In this document: positions 27,819-35,556 of the stretch, piece by piece | How the letters are laid out: every line of letters begins with the position of its first letter | How positions within the stretch are numbered: position 1 is the stretch's first letter | DNA from: DASSUW01 sp963730535 | GTDB taxonomy: Bacteria > Actinomycetota > Thermoleophilia > Solirubrobacterales > Solirubrobacteraceae | Length of the DNA: 64,000 nucleotides | Assembly: GCA_963730535.1 (NCBI GenBank) | Contig: CAVSRU010000004.1 | Span: forward strand, 1 to 64,000 | Direction of reading: 5' to 3' | The notes under the pieces: model-generated | Seen by the model: only the letters and a program-made list of their open reading frames with translations | Databases searched by the model: none | Told to the model about the DNA's origin: nothing | Position numbers and translations under genes: made by a program

Positions 27819-28667
27819 ATGATCACCATCCCCACCATCGAGCTCAACGACGGCACCGCGATCCCCCAGCTCGGCTTCGGGGTCTTCCAGATCGACCCCG
27901 CCGAGACGGCCGAGGCCACGAGCCGCGCGCTCGAGATCGGCTACCGGCACATCGACACTGCCGAGATGTACGGCAACGAGAAGGAGGTCGGGGAGGCGAT
28001 CCGGGCGTCCGGTCTCGATCGCGACGACGTCTACGTCACGAGCAAGCTCAACAACGGCTACCACCGGCCCGACGACGCGCGCCGGGCGTTCGAGGGCACC
28101 CTGTCCGCGCTCGGGCTCGACAGCGTCGACCTGTTCCTCATCCACTGGCCGCTTCCCACGCTCTACGACGGCGACTACGTGTCGACGTGGAAGGTGCTCG
28201 AGGAGTTCAAGGCCGACGGGCGGGCGCGGTCGATCGGTGTCTCGAACTTCCAGGTCGCCCACCTCGAGCGCCTCGCCGCCGAGGCCGACGTGGTCCCGGC
28301 CGTCAACCAGATCGAGCTCCACCCCTACTTCCACAACGACGACGTCCGCAGGCACGGGGAGGAGCACGGCGTCGCCACCGAGGCGTGGTCGCCGATCGCG
28401 CAGGGCGACGTGCTCGACGACCCGGTGGTCGCCGGCATCGCCGAGCGGCTCGACCGGTCGCCGGCGCAGGTGGTGCTCCGCTGGCACATCCAGCGCGACA
28501 GCATCGTGTTTCCGAAGTCCGTCACTCCCGAGCGCATCCAGGAGAACTTCGAGCTGTTCGACTTCGAGCTCGAGCCAGGCGACATGGAGCAGATCGACGG
28601 GCTCGACCGGGGCGAGAGCGGCCGCCGCGGCCCGAACCCCGACGCGTTCGCGTACATCCCGTCGTAA
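27819..28667 (+). CDS. Aldo/keto reductase
   Basis: 282 aa from the ATG at 27819 (a GTG one codon earlier is possible). AKR family (beta/alpha)8 enzyme using NADPH: IPQLGFGVFQI, catalytic Asp and Tyr in YRHIDTAEMYGNE, Lys in VTSKLNNG, His in LFLIHWPLP; cofactor-binding end VFPKSVTPERIQENFELFDFEL. All four catalytic residues are present. It is of the AKR5-like 2,5-diketo-gluconate reductase type, active on aldehydes and ketones. It follows kynU by a few bases and could be co-transcribed; no functional link to kynurenine is evident. Confidence 0.92.
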   Translation: MITIPTIELNDGTAIPQLGFGVFQIDPAETAEATSRALEIGYRHIDTAEMYGNEKEVGEAIRASGLDRDDVYVTSKLNNGYHRPDDARRAFEGTLSALGLDSVDLFLIHWPLPTLYDGDYVSTWKVLEEFKADGRARSIGVSNFQVAHLERLAAEADVVPAVNQIELHPYFHNDDVRRHGEEHGVATEAWSPIAQGDVLDDPVVAGIAERLDRSPAQVVLRWHIQRDSIVFPKSVTPERIQENFELFDFELEPGDMEQIDGLDRGESGRRGPNPDAFAYIPS

Positions 28668-28703
28668 CGGGAATTTTCCGCTCGCCCTGGCGTCGTCCAG
28701 GGC

Positions 28704-29867
28704 ATGAAGTCCAACCAAGCAGTCGTCATCGGCGCGGGGCCGGCCGGGCTGGCCGCCGCGGCGGAGCTGCGGCGGCGTGGCGTTCCGGCCGTCGTGCTCG
28801 AGCAGGCCGACGCGGTGGCCGCGTCGTGGCGGAGCCGCTACGACCGCCTGCGCCTCAACTCCAGCCGCCCGTTCGCGAAGCTCCCCGGCGCGCGCTACCG
28901 GCGCGGCACCGGGATCTTCCCCACCCGCGACGACACGGTCGCCTACTTCGAGTCGCACGCCGCCGACAACCGGCTCGACATCCGGCTGGGCATCCACGTC
29001 GAGCGCATCGACCAGGGCGCCGGCGGCTGGGTGCTGCGGACCTCGGCGGGCGAGGTGCGCGCCGAACAGGTGATCGTCGCCACCGGCTACGCGCACACCC
29101 CCTTCATCCCCGCCTGGCCGGGCCGGGAGCGCTTCCAGGGCACGCTGATCCACGCCGCCGAGTACCGCAACGCCGACCCGTTCCGTGGCCGCGACGTGCT
29201 CGTCGTCGGCCCCGGCTGCTCGGGCATGGAGATCGCGCACGAGGTTGCCACCGAGGGCGCCGCGCGGGTGCGGCTCGCGGTCCGCACCCCGCCGAACATC
29301 ATCATCCGCTCTCCGATCGGCCCGCTGCTGGCGAGGACGATGATGAAGCTCGGCGCCCGCCGCGCCGACGCGGTCATGCGGCGCGTGCGACTGCGCGAGA
29401 TCGGCGACCTGACCGAGTACGGCCTGCCGATCCCGGACGAGGGTGTGTTCAGCCGCCTCGAGCGCCTGCGCGTGGCGCCGGCGATCGTCGACAAGGAGGT
29501 GATCGACTCGATCAAGGCCCGCCGGATCGAGATCGTCTCCGGAGTGTCGTCGCTGGACGAGACCGGCGTCACGCTCTCCGACGGCACGCGCGTGGAGCCT
29601 GACGCGGTGATCGCCGCGACCGGGTATCGCACCGGCCTCGGGTCGGTGGTCGGCCACCTCGGCGTGCTGGACGAGCGCGGCGTGCCGCGCGTGAACGAGG
29701 CGGAGGCCGCGCCCGGGCTGCGCTTCGTCGGCTACCGCCCGCGCCCCGCCCACATCGGCGCCATGGGCGCCGAGGCACAGCGGGCCGCGAGAGACATCGC
29801 CCGCCGCCGCCCGGTCGCCCGCCGCCTGCCCGCCCCGCTCACGCCCGCTCCTGGCCAGGCGGGATGA
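28704..29867 (+). CDS. FAD-dependent NAD(P)H oxidoreductase (flavin monooxygenase-like)
   Basis: 387 aa. N-terminal FAD-binding Rossmann motif VVIGAGPAGLAAAAEL, SWRSRYDRLRLNSSR (seen in flavin monooxygenase/YUCCA-like enzymes), a second nucleotide motif VLVVGPGCSGMEIAHEV, and ATGYRTGLGSVVG near the C-terminus. ATGYAHTPFIPAWPG marks the linker typical of FMO-type proteins. Probable role: NADPH-dependent oxygenation or a related redox reaction; substrate unknown. Ends four bases from the convergent MerB-like gene. Confidence 0.87.
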   Translation: MKSNQAVVIGAGPAGLAAAAELRRRGVPAVVLEQADAVAASWRSRYDRLRLNSSRPFAKLPGARYRRGTGIFPTRDDTVAYFESHAADNRLDIRLGIHVERIDQGAGGWVLRTSAGEVRAEQVIVATGYAHTPFIPAWPGRERFQGTLIHAAEYRNADPFRGRDVLVVGPGCSGMEIAHEVATEGAARVRLAVRTPPNIIIRSPIGPLLARTMMKLGARRADAVMRRVRLREIGDLTEYGLPIPDEGVFSRLERLRVAPAIVDKEVIDSIKARRIEIVSGVSSLDETGVTLSDGTRVEPDAVIAATGYRTGLGSVVGHLGVLDERGVPRVNEAEAAPGLRFVGYRPRPAHIGAMGAEAQRAARDIARRRPVARRLPAPLTPAPGQAG

Positions 29868-29871
29868 GGGA

Positions 29872-30535
29872 CTAGCCCGGAAGGCGCCAGAACGAGCCCG
29901 TGAGTCCCAGGCGATCGAGGATCGCCTGGTTCTGATCGCGGGTCCTGGGCGTCCACTCCGGCGAGAGCCGGTCGCCCCACCAGTCGTGCGCGAGCCGGCT
30001 CAGCGTCGTGACGGGGATCGTGGCCCCCGGCTCGCGCTCGCCGAGCCAGCGGATGACGTGCTCCTCCGACCGGAAGAGGTTCATCGTGCTTCAGGTGAAG
30101 CCGATGTCGTCCCACCAGTGCGCGGCGGGCACGAGGCAGTGGAACAGGAGCCGGTCGTCCGACGGGCGCTGATCGCGCACGTCGACCGCCAGCGGCTCGC
30201 CGCAGTCGGGGCATGACGTCTCGATCCGCCCGTCGACACCTAGCGCTGCGCAGATGCCGAACGCGTCCCAGGCGCAGTTCGCGTACCACCAGCGGCCGCG
30301 CGCGTCGACGCGGTAGGCGGTCGGGACGGCAGAGAACGGGTTGGCCATCCGCAGCTCGGCCGTGGCCGGGTTGAGGACGAGCGCGTGCGCGTCGTGGAGC
30401 CGGCGCCAGCCCGCCTCGACGTCGCCGGCCGTCGACCCGGCCTCGGCCGCGACCTCGCTGGCCGTCGGCGCGCGGCCACTAGTCGACGAACAGCCGGTAG
30501 GTCAGCCTGCGCAGGGCGAGGTCGCGCTCGTCCAT
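29872..30535 (-). CDS. MerB-like (organomercurial lyase family) protein; candidate selenoprotein with in-frame TGA at the second catalytic cysteine
   Basis: ATG at 30535 with GAGAGGA 8 nt upstream; MDERDLALRRLTYRLFVD then hits TAG, but one extra base at about 30478-30482 explains this: skipping it gives a winged-helix N-terminus (GRAPTASEVAAEAGS, GWRRLHDAHALVLNP), as in MerB. Next come MANPFSAVPTAYRV, then CAWD in WWYANCAWDAFG, matching Cys96-x-x-Asp99 of MerB, and CPDCGEP. At 30091-30093 a TGA interrupts WWDDIGFT-STMNLFRSEEH without changing frame; the frame continues to SFWRLPG and a stop at 29872. The TGA sits where MerB has Cys159. Assigned TGA = selenocysteine, the CxxD/Sec set would be complete (~220 aa). 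MerB cleaves C-Hg bonds, but homologues outside mer operons may have other roles. No mercury genes are nearby. Confidence 0.75.
30061..30093 (-). promoter_or_regulatory. SECIS-like hairpin following the in-frame TGA
   Basis: Reading the minus strand from the TGA (30093-30091), 12 nt later CTCTTCC (30078-30072) pairs fully with GGAGGAG (30067-30061; one G-U) around the tetraloop GGUC (30071-30068). The loop starts 19 nt after UGA. E. coli fdhF SECIS has the same GGUC loop start 18 nt after UGA. The element lies wholly in coding sequence, as bacterial SECIS elements do. Confidence 0.65.
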
Positions 30536-30574
30536 CGCGGCATCCTCTCACCCGCAGGCTGGTAGAAGGGGCCC

Positions 30575-31984
30575 ATGCCGGACTTCGACGTGCACTTCGA
30601 GGAGTTCCTCCATCTGGCGGGGCTGGACCACGACAAGGCGCTGATCGCGTGGGGCGGCTTCTACTTCCGGCGTGGCGACTCACCCTACGGCGAGTGGCGG
30701 ATCGTGGACGACGAGGAGCTCGCGGCGGTCGCCTCGGGGCCGCGGACCGAGACGATCGGGGCCGGCTCGGAGCCGTTCGGCTCGGCCACCGTCGAGGTCG
30801 AGGCGGGCGGCCGCGTCGTCGCCCGCGCGCACACCGACGAGCACAACCACGCCTGGCTCACCGGCCTGGAACCGGACACCGAGTACCGGTATCGGGTTGT
30901 CGTCGACGGCAGGCGGTGGGGCGACGGCGAGCTGCACGACTGGAGCGTCGAGGAGCGCACGCTCGTCCGGGCGGGCGGCCGCTACGACAACCGCTTCCGC
31001 ACCCTCCCGTCGACCGACGTGGCCGAGCCGGTCACCTTCGCCGTGCTCGGCGACTACGGCGTGGGGATCGTCGACGGCCGTCTCGACGGCGCGCGCCAGC
31101 TGCTGATCGCCCGAGCGCTCGAGCGGGCGGTCGACCGGCACGACGTACGGCTCGTCCTCACGACCGGCGACAACATCTACCTCGGCCACCAGGACACCGC
31201 GGGCACCGGCAACGAGGACGACGACTGGTACTCGAGCTTCTACCAGCCGTACCGCTACGTCCTGAACCGGGTCCCGTTCTTCCCGACCGTCGGCAACCAC
31301 GACGCCGGCGACAGCGAGAGCTCGGACGACCGCGACCAGCTCACCGACAACCTCTTCCTCGAGCACCGTTTCCGTCCCTGGGTCGAGGCGGGATCGGCGT
31401 CCCTGGGCCCGGGCCTCTTCTATCGCTTCCAGGTCGGGGCGCACCTCGAGTTCATCTGCATCGACACCTCGATCGCGTCGGGCATGGATGTCGAGCACTA
31501 CTTCGACGACCCGGCGCACCGCCGGTGGGTGGAGGAGTCGCTCGGCCGCGAGGGCCCGCTGTGGCAGGTGCCGTTCTGCCACCACCCGCCGTTCTGCGCG
31601 GGCCCCGAGCACACCAACACGACCGGCATGGTCGAGCGCCTCGTCCCCCTCTTCGAGAAGGCCGGCGTCCGCCTCGTGCTCAGCGGCCACGAGCACAACT
31701 TCCAGTACGCCGTGGTCGACGACGTCCACTACGTGGTCAGCGGCGCGTCGGGCAAGCTCCGCACCGAACCGCCGCGCCACTTCGAGCTGGCCCATACCGG
31801 GGCCTGGGCAGCAGCCGGCCACTTCCTGCTCGGGCGCGCCGACGACCGCGGCATCGTCCTCCACGCGCTCGCCGACGTCCACGTGGACGGCACGCTGGTG
31901 CCGATCGAGCCGGTCGACGCGCAGGGCCGCCCCGCGGAGCCGAGGATCGAGATCGCCCCGCCGCGCGCGGCTCAGCGGCCGTAG
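30575..31984 (+). CDS. Metallophosphoesterase with N-terminal fibronectin-like domain (purple acid phosphatase/alkaline phosphatase-D-like)
   Basis: 469 aa, no signal peptide. Residues ~1-145 form a beta domain seen ahead of purple acid phosphatases (ALIAWGGFYFRRGD, TEYRYRVVVDGRRWG). The catalytic part follows with the metal motifs AVLGDYGVG (GDxG), LTTGDNIYLGHQD (GDN), FPTVGNHDAGD (GNHD), VPFCHHPPFCAG and VLSGHEHNFQYA (GHxH). All seven metal ligands appear present. Hydrolyses phosphate esters; substrate unknown. It is divergent from the MerB-like gene (39 bp gap) and overlaps the convergent DtxR gene by 13 bp. Confidence 0.88.
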   Translation: MPDFDVHFEEFLHLAGLDHDKALIAWGGFYFRRGDSPYGEWRIVDDEELAAVASGPRTETIGAGSEPFGSATVEVEAGGRVVARAHTDEHNHAWLTGLEPDTEYRYRVVVDGRRWGDGELHDWSVEERTLVRAGGRYDNRFRTLPSTDVAEPVTFAVLGDYGVGIVDGRLDGARQLLIARALERAVDRHDVRLVLTTGDNIYLGHQDTAGTGNEDDDWYSSFYQPYRYVLNRVPFFPTVGNHDAGDSESSDDRDQLTDNLFLEHRFRPWVEAGSASLGPGLFYRFQVGAHLEFICIDTSIASGMDVEHYFDDPAHRRWVEESLGREGPLWQVPFCHHPPFCAGPEHTNTTGMVERLVPLFEKAGVRLVLSGHEHNFQYAVVDDVHYVVSGASGKLRTEPPRHFELAHTGAWAAAGHFLLGRADDRGIVLHALADVHVDGTLVPIEPVDAQGRPAEPRIEIAPPRAAQRP

Positions 31985-32685
31985 CGCTCCTTCGCGAGCA
32001 CGAGCTGCTCGGGGAGCGCGGTGCGGGGCGGCGGTGAGGGATCGGCGAGGACGGAGACCGTCTCGGACACCGAGCGCGTGAGCGTGGCGTTGCCGTCGGC
32101 GAACGCGACCACGACGTGGTCGTCGTCGACCTCCGCCACGCGCCCGTCCTTGCCCGGCTCCACGCCCTCGGCCATGAACAGGTGCAGCAGGTCCTCGGCC
32201 TCGTTCTCGAATCGCAGGACCGTCACCGACGCGCCCTCGGAGACGTCGGCCAGCGGCACGCCCTCGATCCGCTCGCCGGGGCTGATCGGGTGGCCGTGGG
32301 GGCAGGTCTTCGCGTCGCCGATCGCGGCCAGCATCCGCTCCTCGAGCTTCGGCGACATCGCGTGCTCGAGTCGCTCGGCCTCCTCGTGGACGTCGTCCCA
32401 CGGGATCCCGAGCACGTCGGTCAGGAAGCGCTCGATCAGCCGGTGACGGCGGACGATGCCCTCGGCGTGCTCGCGGCCGTGGTCCGTGAAGGCCAGCGCC
32501 TTGTCCGCGCCGCGCGTGATGTAGCCGTCGCGCTCGAGCCGCCCGATCATCTCGTGGACGGTCGGAGCGGAGAGCTGCATCGCGCGCGCGACGTTCGCGC
32601 CCGTCATCGGCAGGCCCGCCTCCTGCAGCCAGAAGATGGTCTGCAGGTACTCCTCTTCGGCGGCGGTCGCTTGGGCGTGGGACAT
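31972..32685 (-). CDS. DtxR/MntR family metal-dependent transcriptional repressor
   Basis: 237 aa. N-terminal winged helix (EEYLQTIFWLQEAG, TGANVARAMQLSAPTVHEMIGRLERDGYI), dimerisation domain with metal-site residues HRLIERFL, HEEAERLEHAMS and CPHGHPI, and a C-terminal SH3-like FeoA domain (LADVSEGASVTVLRFENEAEDLLHLF). Binds Fe2+ or Mn2+ and then represses metal-uptake genes; which metal cannot be read directly. Eleven bases downstream of the LysR gene on the same strand, so co-transcription is possible. Confidence 0.93.
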   Translation of the reverse strand: MSHAQATAAEEEYLQTIFWLQEAGLPMTGANVARAMQLSAPTVHEMIGRLERDGYITRGADKALAFTDHGREHAEGIVRRHRLIERFLTDVLGIPWDDVHEEAERLEHAMSPKLEERMLAAIGDAKTCPHGHPISPGERIEGVPLADVSEGASVTVLRFENEAEDLLHLFMAEGVEPGKDGRVAEVDDDHVVVAFADGNATLTRSVSETVSVLADPSPPPRTALPEQLVLAKERYGR

Positions 32686-32695
32686 GGAGTTGAGG

Positions 32696-33625
32696 TTATC
32701 CGTGGAGCTGGTCCGGCGTGGCCATCTGGCGCCCCATCGCGGACACGTGCTTCTCGGCCAGCGCGATGAACTCGCGCGTGGCCGGGGTGAGCTGGGCGTT
32801 GCGGCGGGTGATGAAGGCGAAGGTGTCGTAGAGCGGCGGGGAGAACGACACCCCGGTGAGCTTGCGCGCGTAGGCGCGGCTGCTGATCAGCACCTGGCTC
32901 GAGACCGTGTCCCCGAGACCGCGGGCGCACAGCTCGAGCGCCGCGGTGACGTACTCGACCTCGATCTGCGGCTCGAGCTTGACCCCCGCCTGCTGGGCGC
33001 GCTCGCGCAGCTGGCGGCGCGTCGGATCGTCCTCGCCCCAGCGCGCGTCGAAGAGGATGAGCGGCGCCTCGGCAAGCCGCTCGATCGTCATCGGCGTCGC
33101 CACCCGCTTAGGGTCGGCGCTGACGTACAGGAGCTCCTCGCGCAGCGCGGGCCGGACGTCGAGCCCGCGGTCGTCGATCGGCAGCGCCACCAGCCCGGCC
33201 TCGAGCCGGCCCTCGCGCACGGCGTCGGCGACCTCGGCCGAGTTCTGGCCCACCGCGCGCACGCGGACGCCCGGATGCCGGGCCCGGAAGTCCTCGACGA
33301 GCCCGGCCAGGAGGTAGTGGTGGGCGCTGCCGAAGGTGCCGAACTCGACCGTCCCGCCGGCCAGCTCGCGGACCTCGCGCACCGACTCCTCGGCCTCGCG
33401 GGCAGTCGCCAGCGTCCGCGACGCGTGGGGCTGGAAGAGCCGGCCCGCCTCCGTGAGCTCGAGGCCGCGGCCCACCCGCGCGAACAGCGCGACGCCCAGC
33501 TCGGCCTCCAGCCGGCGGATCTGCTCGGAGATGCTCGGCTGCGCCATGAAGAGGCTCTGGGCGGCCGCCGAGAACGAGCCGTGCTCCGCCGCCGCGAGGA
33601 AGTAGGTGAGCTGCTGGAGAGTCAT
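32696..33625 (-). CDS. LysR family transcriptional regulator
   Basis: 309 aa. N-terminal winged helix with LQQLTYFLAAAEHGSFSAAA and QPSISEQIRRLEAELGVALFAR (residues 3-50), dimer helix, then a periplasmic-binding-like effector domain starting at GTVEFGTFGSAHHYLLAGLV. Typical full length. The divergent gap to the 33-residue peptide gene at 33696 is only 70 bp and contains AGTAT...ATACT half-sites 23 bp apart, a possible regulator site. By LysR habit it would control itself and the divergent transcript. Effector unknown. Confidence 0.93.
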   Translation of the reverse strand: MTLQQLTYFLAAAEHGSFSAAAQSLFMAQPSISEQIRRLEAELGVALFARVGRGLELTEAGRLFQPHASRTLATAREAEESVREVRELAGGTVEFGTFGSAHHYLLAGLVEDFRARHPGVRVRAVGQNSAEVADAVREGRLEAGLVALPIDDRGLDVRPALREELLYVSADPKRVATPMTIERLAEAPLILFDARWGEDDPTRRQLRERAQQAGVKLEPQIEVEYVTAALELCARGLGDTVSSQVLISSRAYARKLTGVSFSPPLYDTFAFITRRNAQLTPATREFIALAEKHVSAMGRQMATPDQLHG

Positions 33626-33695
33626 AGGTTTTTCCTTCTGATCCTCTAGTCAACCAAGTATACAGCGATGGGTCACATGCTCCGATACTGATGTC

Positions 33696-33797
33696 ATGTT
33701 CACTCTCACCGCCATCGCGCTTCCGCTGGCGCTGCTCGGACTGAAGTTCGGCGCGGACGACCGCCCCGGCTTCGACGAGCGCCGCCCGCTCAATTAA
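33696..33797 (+). CDS. Small 33-residue peptide, divergent from the LysR regulator
   Basis: ATG at 33696 to TAA at 33797. Hydrophobic N-terminus (MFTLTAIALPLALLGLKFG) followed by a charged tail (ADDRPGFDERRPLN), so it could sit in the membrane with its tail inside. No Shine-Dalgarno. It is followed directly by a GC-rich hairpin at 33813, which supports a short transcript. Family unknown; the coding call rests on position, codon GC3 and the hairpin. Confidence 0.5.
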   Translation: MFTLTAIALPLALLGLKFGADDRPGFDERRPLN

Positions 33798-33812
33798 CAC
33801 CGCCACAAGATC

Positions 33813-33836
33813 GAGCCCCTGCAACCGCGGGGGCTC
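33813..33836 (+). terminator. Terminator-like hairpin after the small peptide gene
   Basis: GAGCCCC pairs with GGGGCTC around a 10-nt loop, followed by TCTCTGCTTTG, only mildly U-rich. It separates the 33-aa peptide from the DNA ligase gene. Confidence 0.5.
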
Positions 33837-33857
33837 TCTGCTTTGCTGAGGGGAGCC

Positions 33858-34802
33858 ATGACGCTCCCGCTCTCGCCGCCCGTTCTCCCCCAGCTCGCCC
33901 GCTCGGCCAAGACGCTGCCCAGCGGCGAAGGCTGGAGCTACGAGCCCAAGTGGGACGGCTTCCGCGCCATCGCCTTCGTGGACGACGGCGACATCTACCT
34001 CCAGTCGCGCAACGGCCGGCCGCTCAGCCGGTACTTCCCCGAGCTCGCGTTTCCCGCCGGCCGCTACGTGCTGGACGGCGAGATCGTCCTGTTCGACGAC
34101 GAGGGCCGGCAGGACTTCGACGCGCTGGGCCAGCGGATCCACCCGGCCGAGTCGCGCATCCGCATGCTCGCGGAGACGACACCCACCCGCTTCATCGCGT
34201 TCGACGTCCTCTCCGTCGACGACGACGTCCTGCTCGAGCGTCCGCAGCACGAGCGCCGCGCCCGGCTGGAGCGGCTCGTCGACGCGCCCGTCGACCTCAC
34301 GCCGGTCGTGTACGAGCCCGACGCCGCCCAGGAGTGGCTCCAGGGAGCCGAGGGCGTGGTCGCCAAGCAGCTGGACGCCCGCTACTGCCCCGGCGAGCGG
34401 ACCGGGATGGTGAAGATCAAGCGGGTCCGGACGATCGACGCCGTCGTCATGGGCTGGCGGCCCGGCAAGGAGGAGGGCACCGTCGGCTCGTTCATCCTCG
34501 GCCTCCACGACGAGAACGGGAAACTGCGCCCGGTCGGCCACACCTCCGGGTTCAGCGCCAAGGAGAAGCGCGAGCTCCCGGCCAAGCTGGCGCCGTACGA
34601 GACGGGCAAGCGCGGGATGGGCGACCCCAGCCGCTGGGCCAACGACCGGGAGCTCGAGTGGATCGAGCTGCGCCCGGAGCTGGTCGTCGAGGTCACGTTC
34701 GACCACACGAGCAACAACCGCATCCGCCACGGAGCCAAGATCATCCGCTGGCGCGAGGACAAGCCGCCGGCGGAGTGCCTGACCGACCAATTGCTCCAGT
34801 AA
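33858..34802 (+). CDS. ATP-dependent DNA ligase (LigC-like)
   Basis: 314 aa from the ATG at 33858, preceded by GGGGAG. Nucleotidyltransferase motif I YEPKWDGFRA with the adenylated lysine, motif III YVLDGEIVLFD, motif IIIa FIAFDVLSV, motif IV EGVVAKQLD and motif V GMVKIKRVRTIDAVV, then an OB-fold domain ending in VEVTFDHTSNNRIRHGAKIIRW. No N-terminal or fused NHEJ domains, so this is a minimal ligase of the actinobacterial LigC type, probably in repair rather than replication. No ku gene in the window. Confidence 0.93.
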   Translation: MTLPLSPPVLPQLARSAKTLPSGEGWSYEPKWDGFRAIAFVDDGDIYLQSRNGRPLSRYFPELAFPAGRYVLDGEIVLFDDEGRQDFDALGQRIHPAESRIRMLAETTPTRFIAFDVLSVDDDVLLERPQHERRARLERLVDAPVDLTPVVYEPDAAQEWLQGAEGVVAKQLDARYCPGERTGMVKIKRVRTIDAVVMGWRPGKEEGTVGSFILGLHDENGKLRPVGHTSGFSAKEKRELPAKLAPYETGKRGMGDPSRWANDRELEWIELRPELVVEVTFDHTSNNRIRHGAKIIRWREDKPPAECLTDQLLQ

Positions 34803-34860
34803 AAACAGGGGGAATTCCTCGTTTCGGCGGGGGACGTGCGGCCGTAGCTTCGGCCGTGCG

Positions 34861-35136
34861 ATGCCGAGCTACCTGATCGAGAGCTATCTCCCCCGCTCCC
34901 GCTCCGGAGAGCTCCCGGCGGCCGTGAGCCGCCTCCGGCGTGCGACGGAGTCGCTCGCCGCCGAGGGAGCCGCCGTCCGCCACATTCGGTCCACGTTCGT
35001 TCCGAGCGACGAGCTGTGTCTCCACCTGTTCGAGGCGGAGGACGAGGCGACGGTCGGTGAGGCGAGCCGGCGCGCGGCGATCGAGCCTGCCCGCGTGGTG
35101 CAGGCGATAAGCGATGCACCAGGAGGTGCGACATGA
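34861..35136 (+). CDS. DUF4242 domain small protein
   Basis: 91 aa with the ferredoxin-like alpha/beta pattern of DUF4242 (YLIESYLPRS, LPAAVSRLRRATESLAAEGAAVRHIRSTFVPSDELCLHLFEAEDEATVGEASRRA). One characterised relative binds nickel as a dimer; function here is unknown. Its stop overlaps the ATG of the next gene (ATGA), so the two are one transcript. Confidence 0.8.
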   Translation: MPSYLIESYLPRSRSGELPAAVSRLRRATESLAAEGAAVRHIRSTFVPSDELCLHLFEAEDEATVGEASRRAAIEPARVVQAISDAPGGAT

Positions 35137-35516
35137 GGACCCTGCAGATGTTCACCGGGCTCGCTGTGTGTGCCGCCATCGCCGCCGGATGCGGCGAGGA
35201 CGAAGCGGCGATGCAGCCGGCCAAAGCCACCATCACGCCCGCGGAGCGGCAGGCGCAGCTCGAGCAGGACCCGTACGACCTGCGCTGCGCCGATCTCCGC
35301 GACAAGGTCGACTCGGCGCGGATGACGCGGATCGTCCAGTACGCCCTCGCCGACGACGCCAAGATCCCGGCCTCAACCGCCTGCGCTCCTCGCAGAGCAT
35401 CTTCTACGCCATCACCGAGGTCTGCAAGGACAAGCCGGGGTCGTTCAGGCCCGCCAGGCCGGCGATCTCGCGGCGTTCGCAGCGGCGAGTACCTCGCCGA
35501 CCTCGGGACACCCTGA
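35133..35516 (+). CDS. Small lipoprotein of unknown function, with a compensating pair of frame changes
   Basis: Start ATG overlaps the stop of the DUF4242 gene. A signal with lipobox AAIAAGC predicts a lipid-anchored cysteine at residue ~20. The part up to YALADDAKIP is well behaved; then the second forward frame gives GLNRLRSSQSIFYAITEV and CKDKPGSFRPA, which reads far more like protein than the first frame, and the first frame returns for VRSGEYLADLGTP and the stop. So one base seems lost near 35362 and one gained near 35470. As written, ~35 residues in the middle are replaced by Arg/Ser/Pro-rich sequence. Family unknown. Confidence 0.6.
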   Translation: MRTLQMFTGLAVCAAIAAGCGEDEAAMQPAKATITPAERQAQLEQDPYDLRCADLRDKVDSARMTRIVQYALADDAKIPASTACAPRRASSTPSPRSARTSRGRSGPPGRRSRGVRSGEYLADLGTP

Positions 35517-35556
35517 CACCCACCCGCGTCCCGGGTAGGCTCGGCCTCCAAGCGCC

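Noticed and set aside
26075..29602. A very long plus-strand open frame across kynB, kynU, the reductase and the flavoprotein
   Set aside because: Only the first third of kynU is real coding in this frame; the remainder is Arg/Pro/Ala-rich shadow of genes in other frames, a normal effect of high GC.
27246..29753. Long minus-strand open frame of about 835 codons
   Set aside because: Lies antisense to kynU, the aldo/keto reductase and the flavoprotein, all with strong motifs; its translation is compositionally a reverse-complement shadow.
29872..30084. Two independent small genes (85 and 70 codons) in place of one MerB-like gene
   Set aside because: They share one frame, are separated by only a TGA and two codons, and together match one family end to end.
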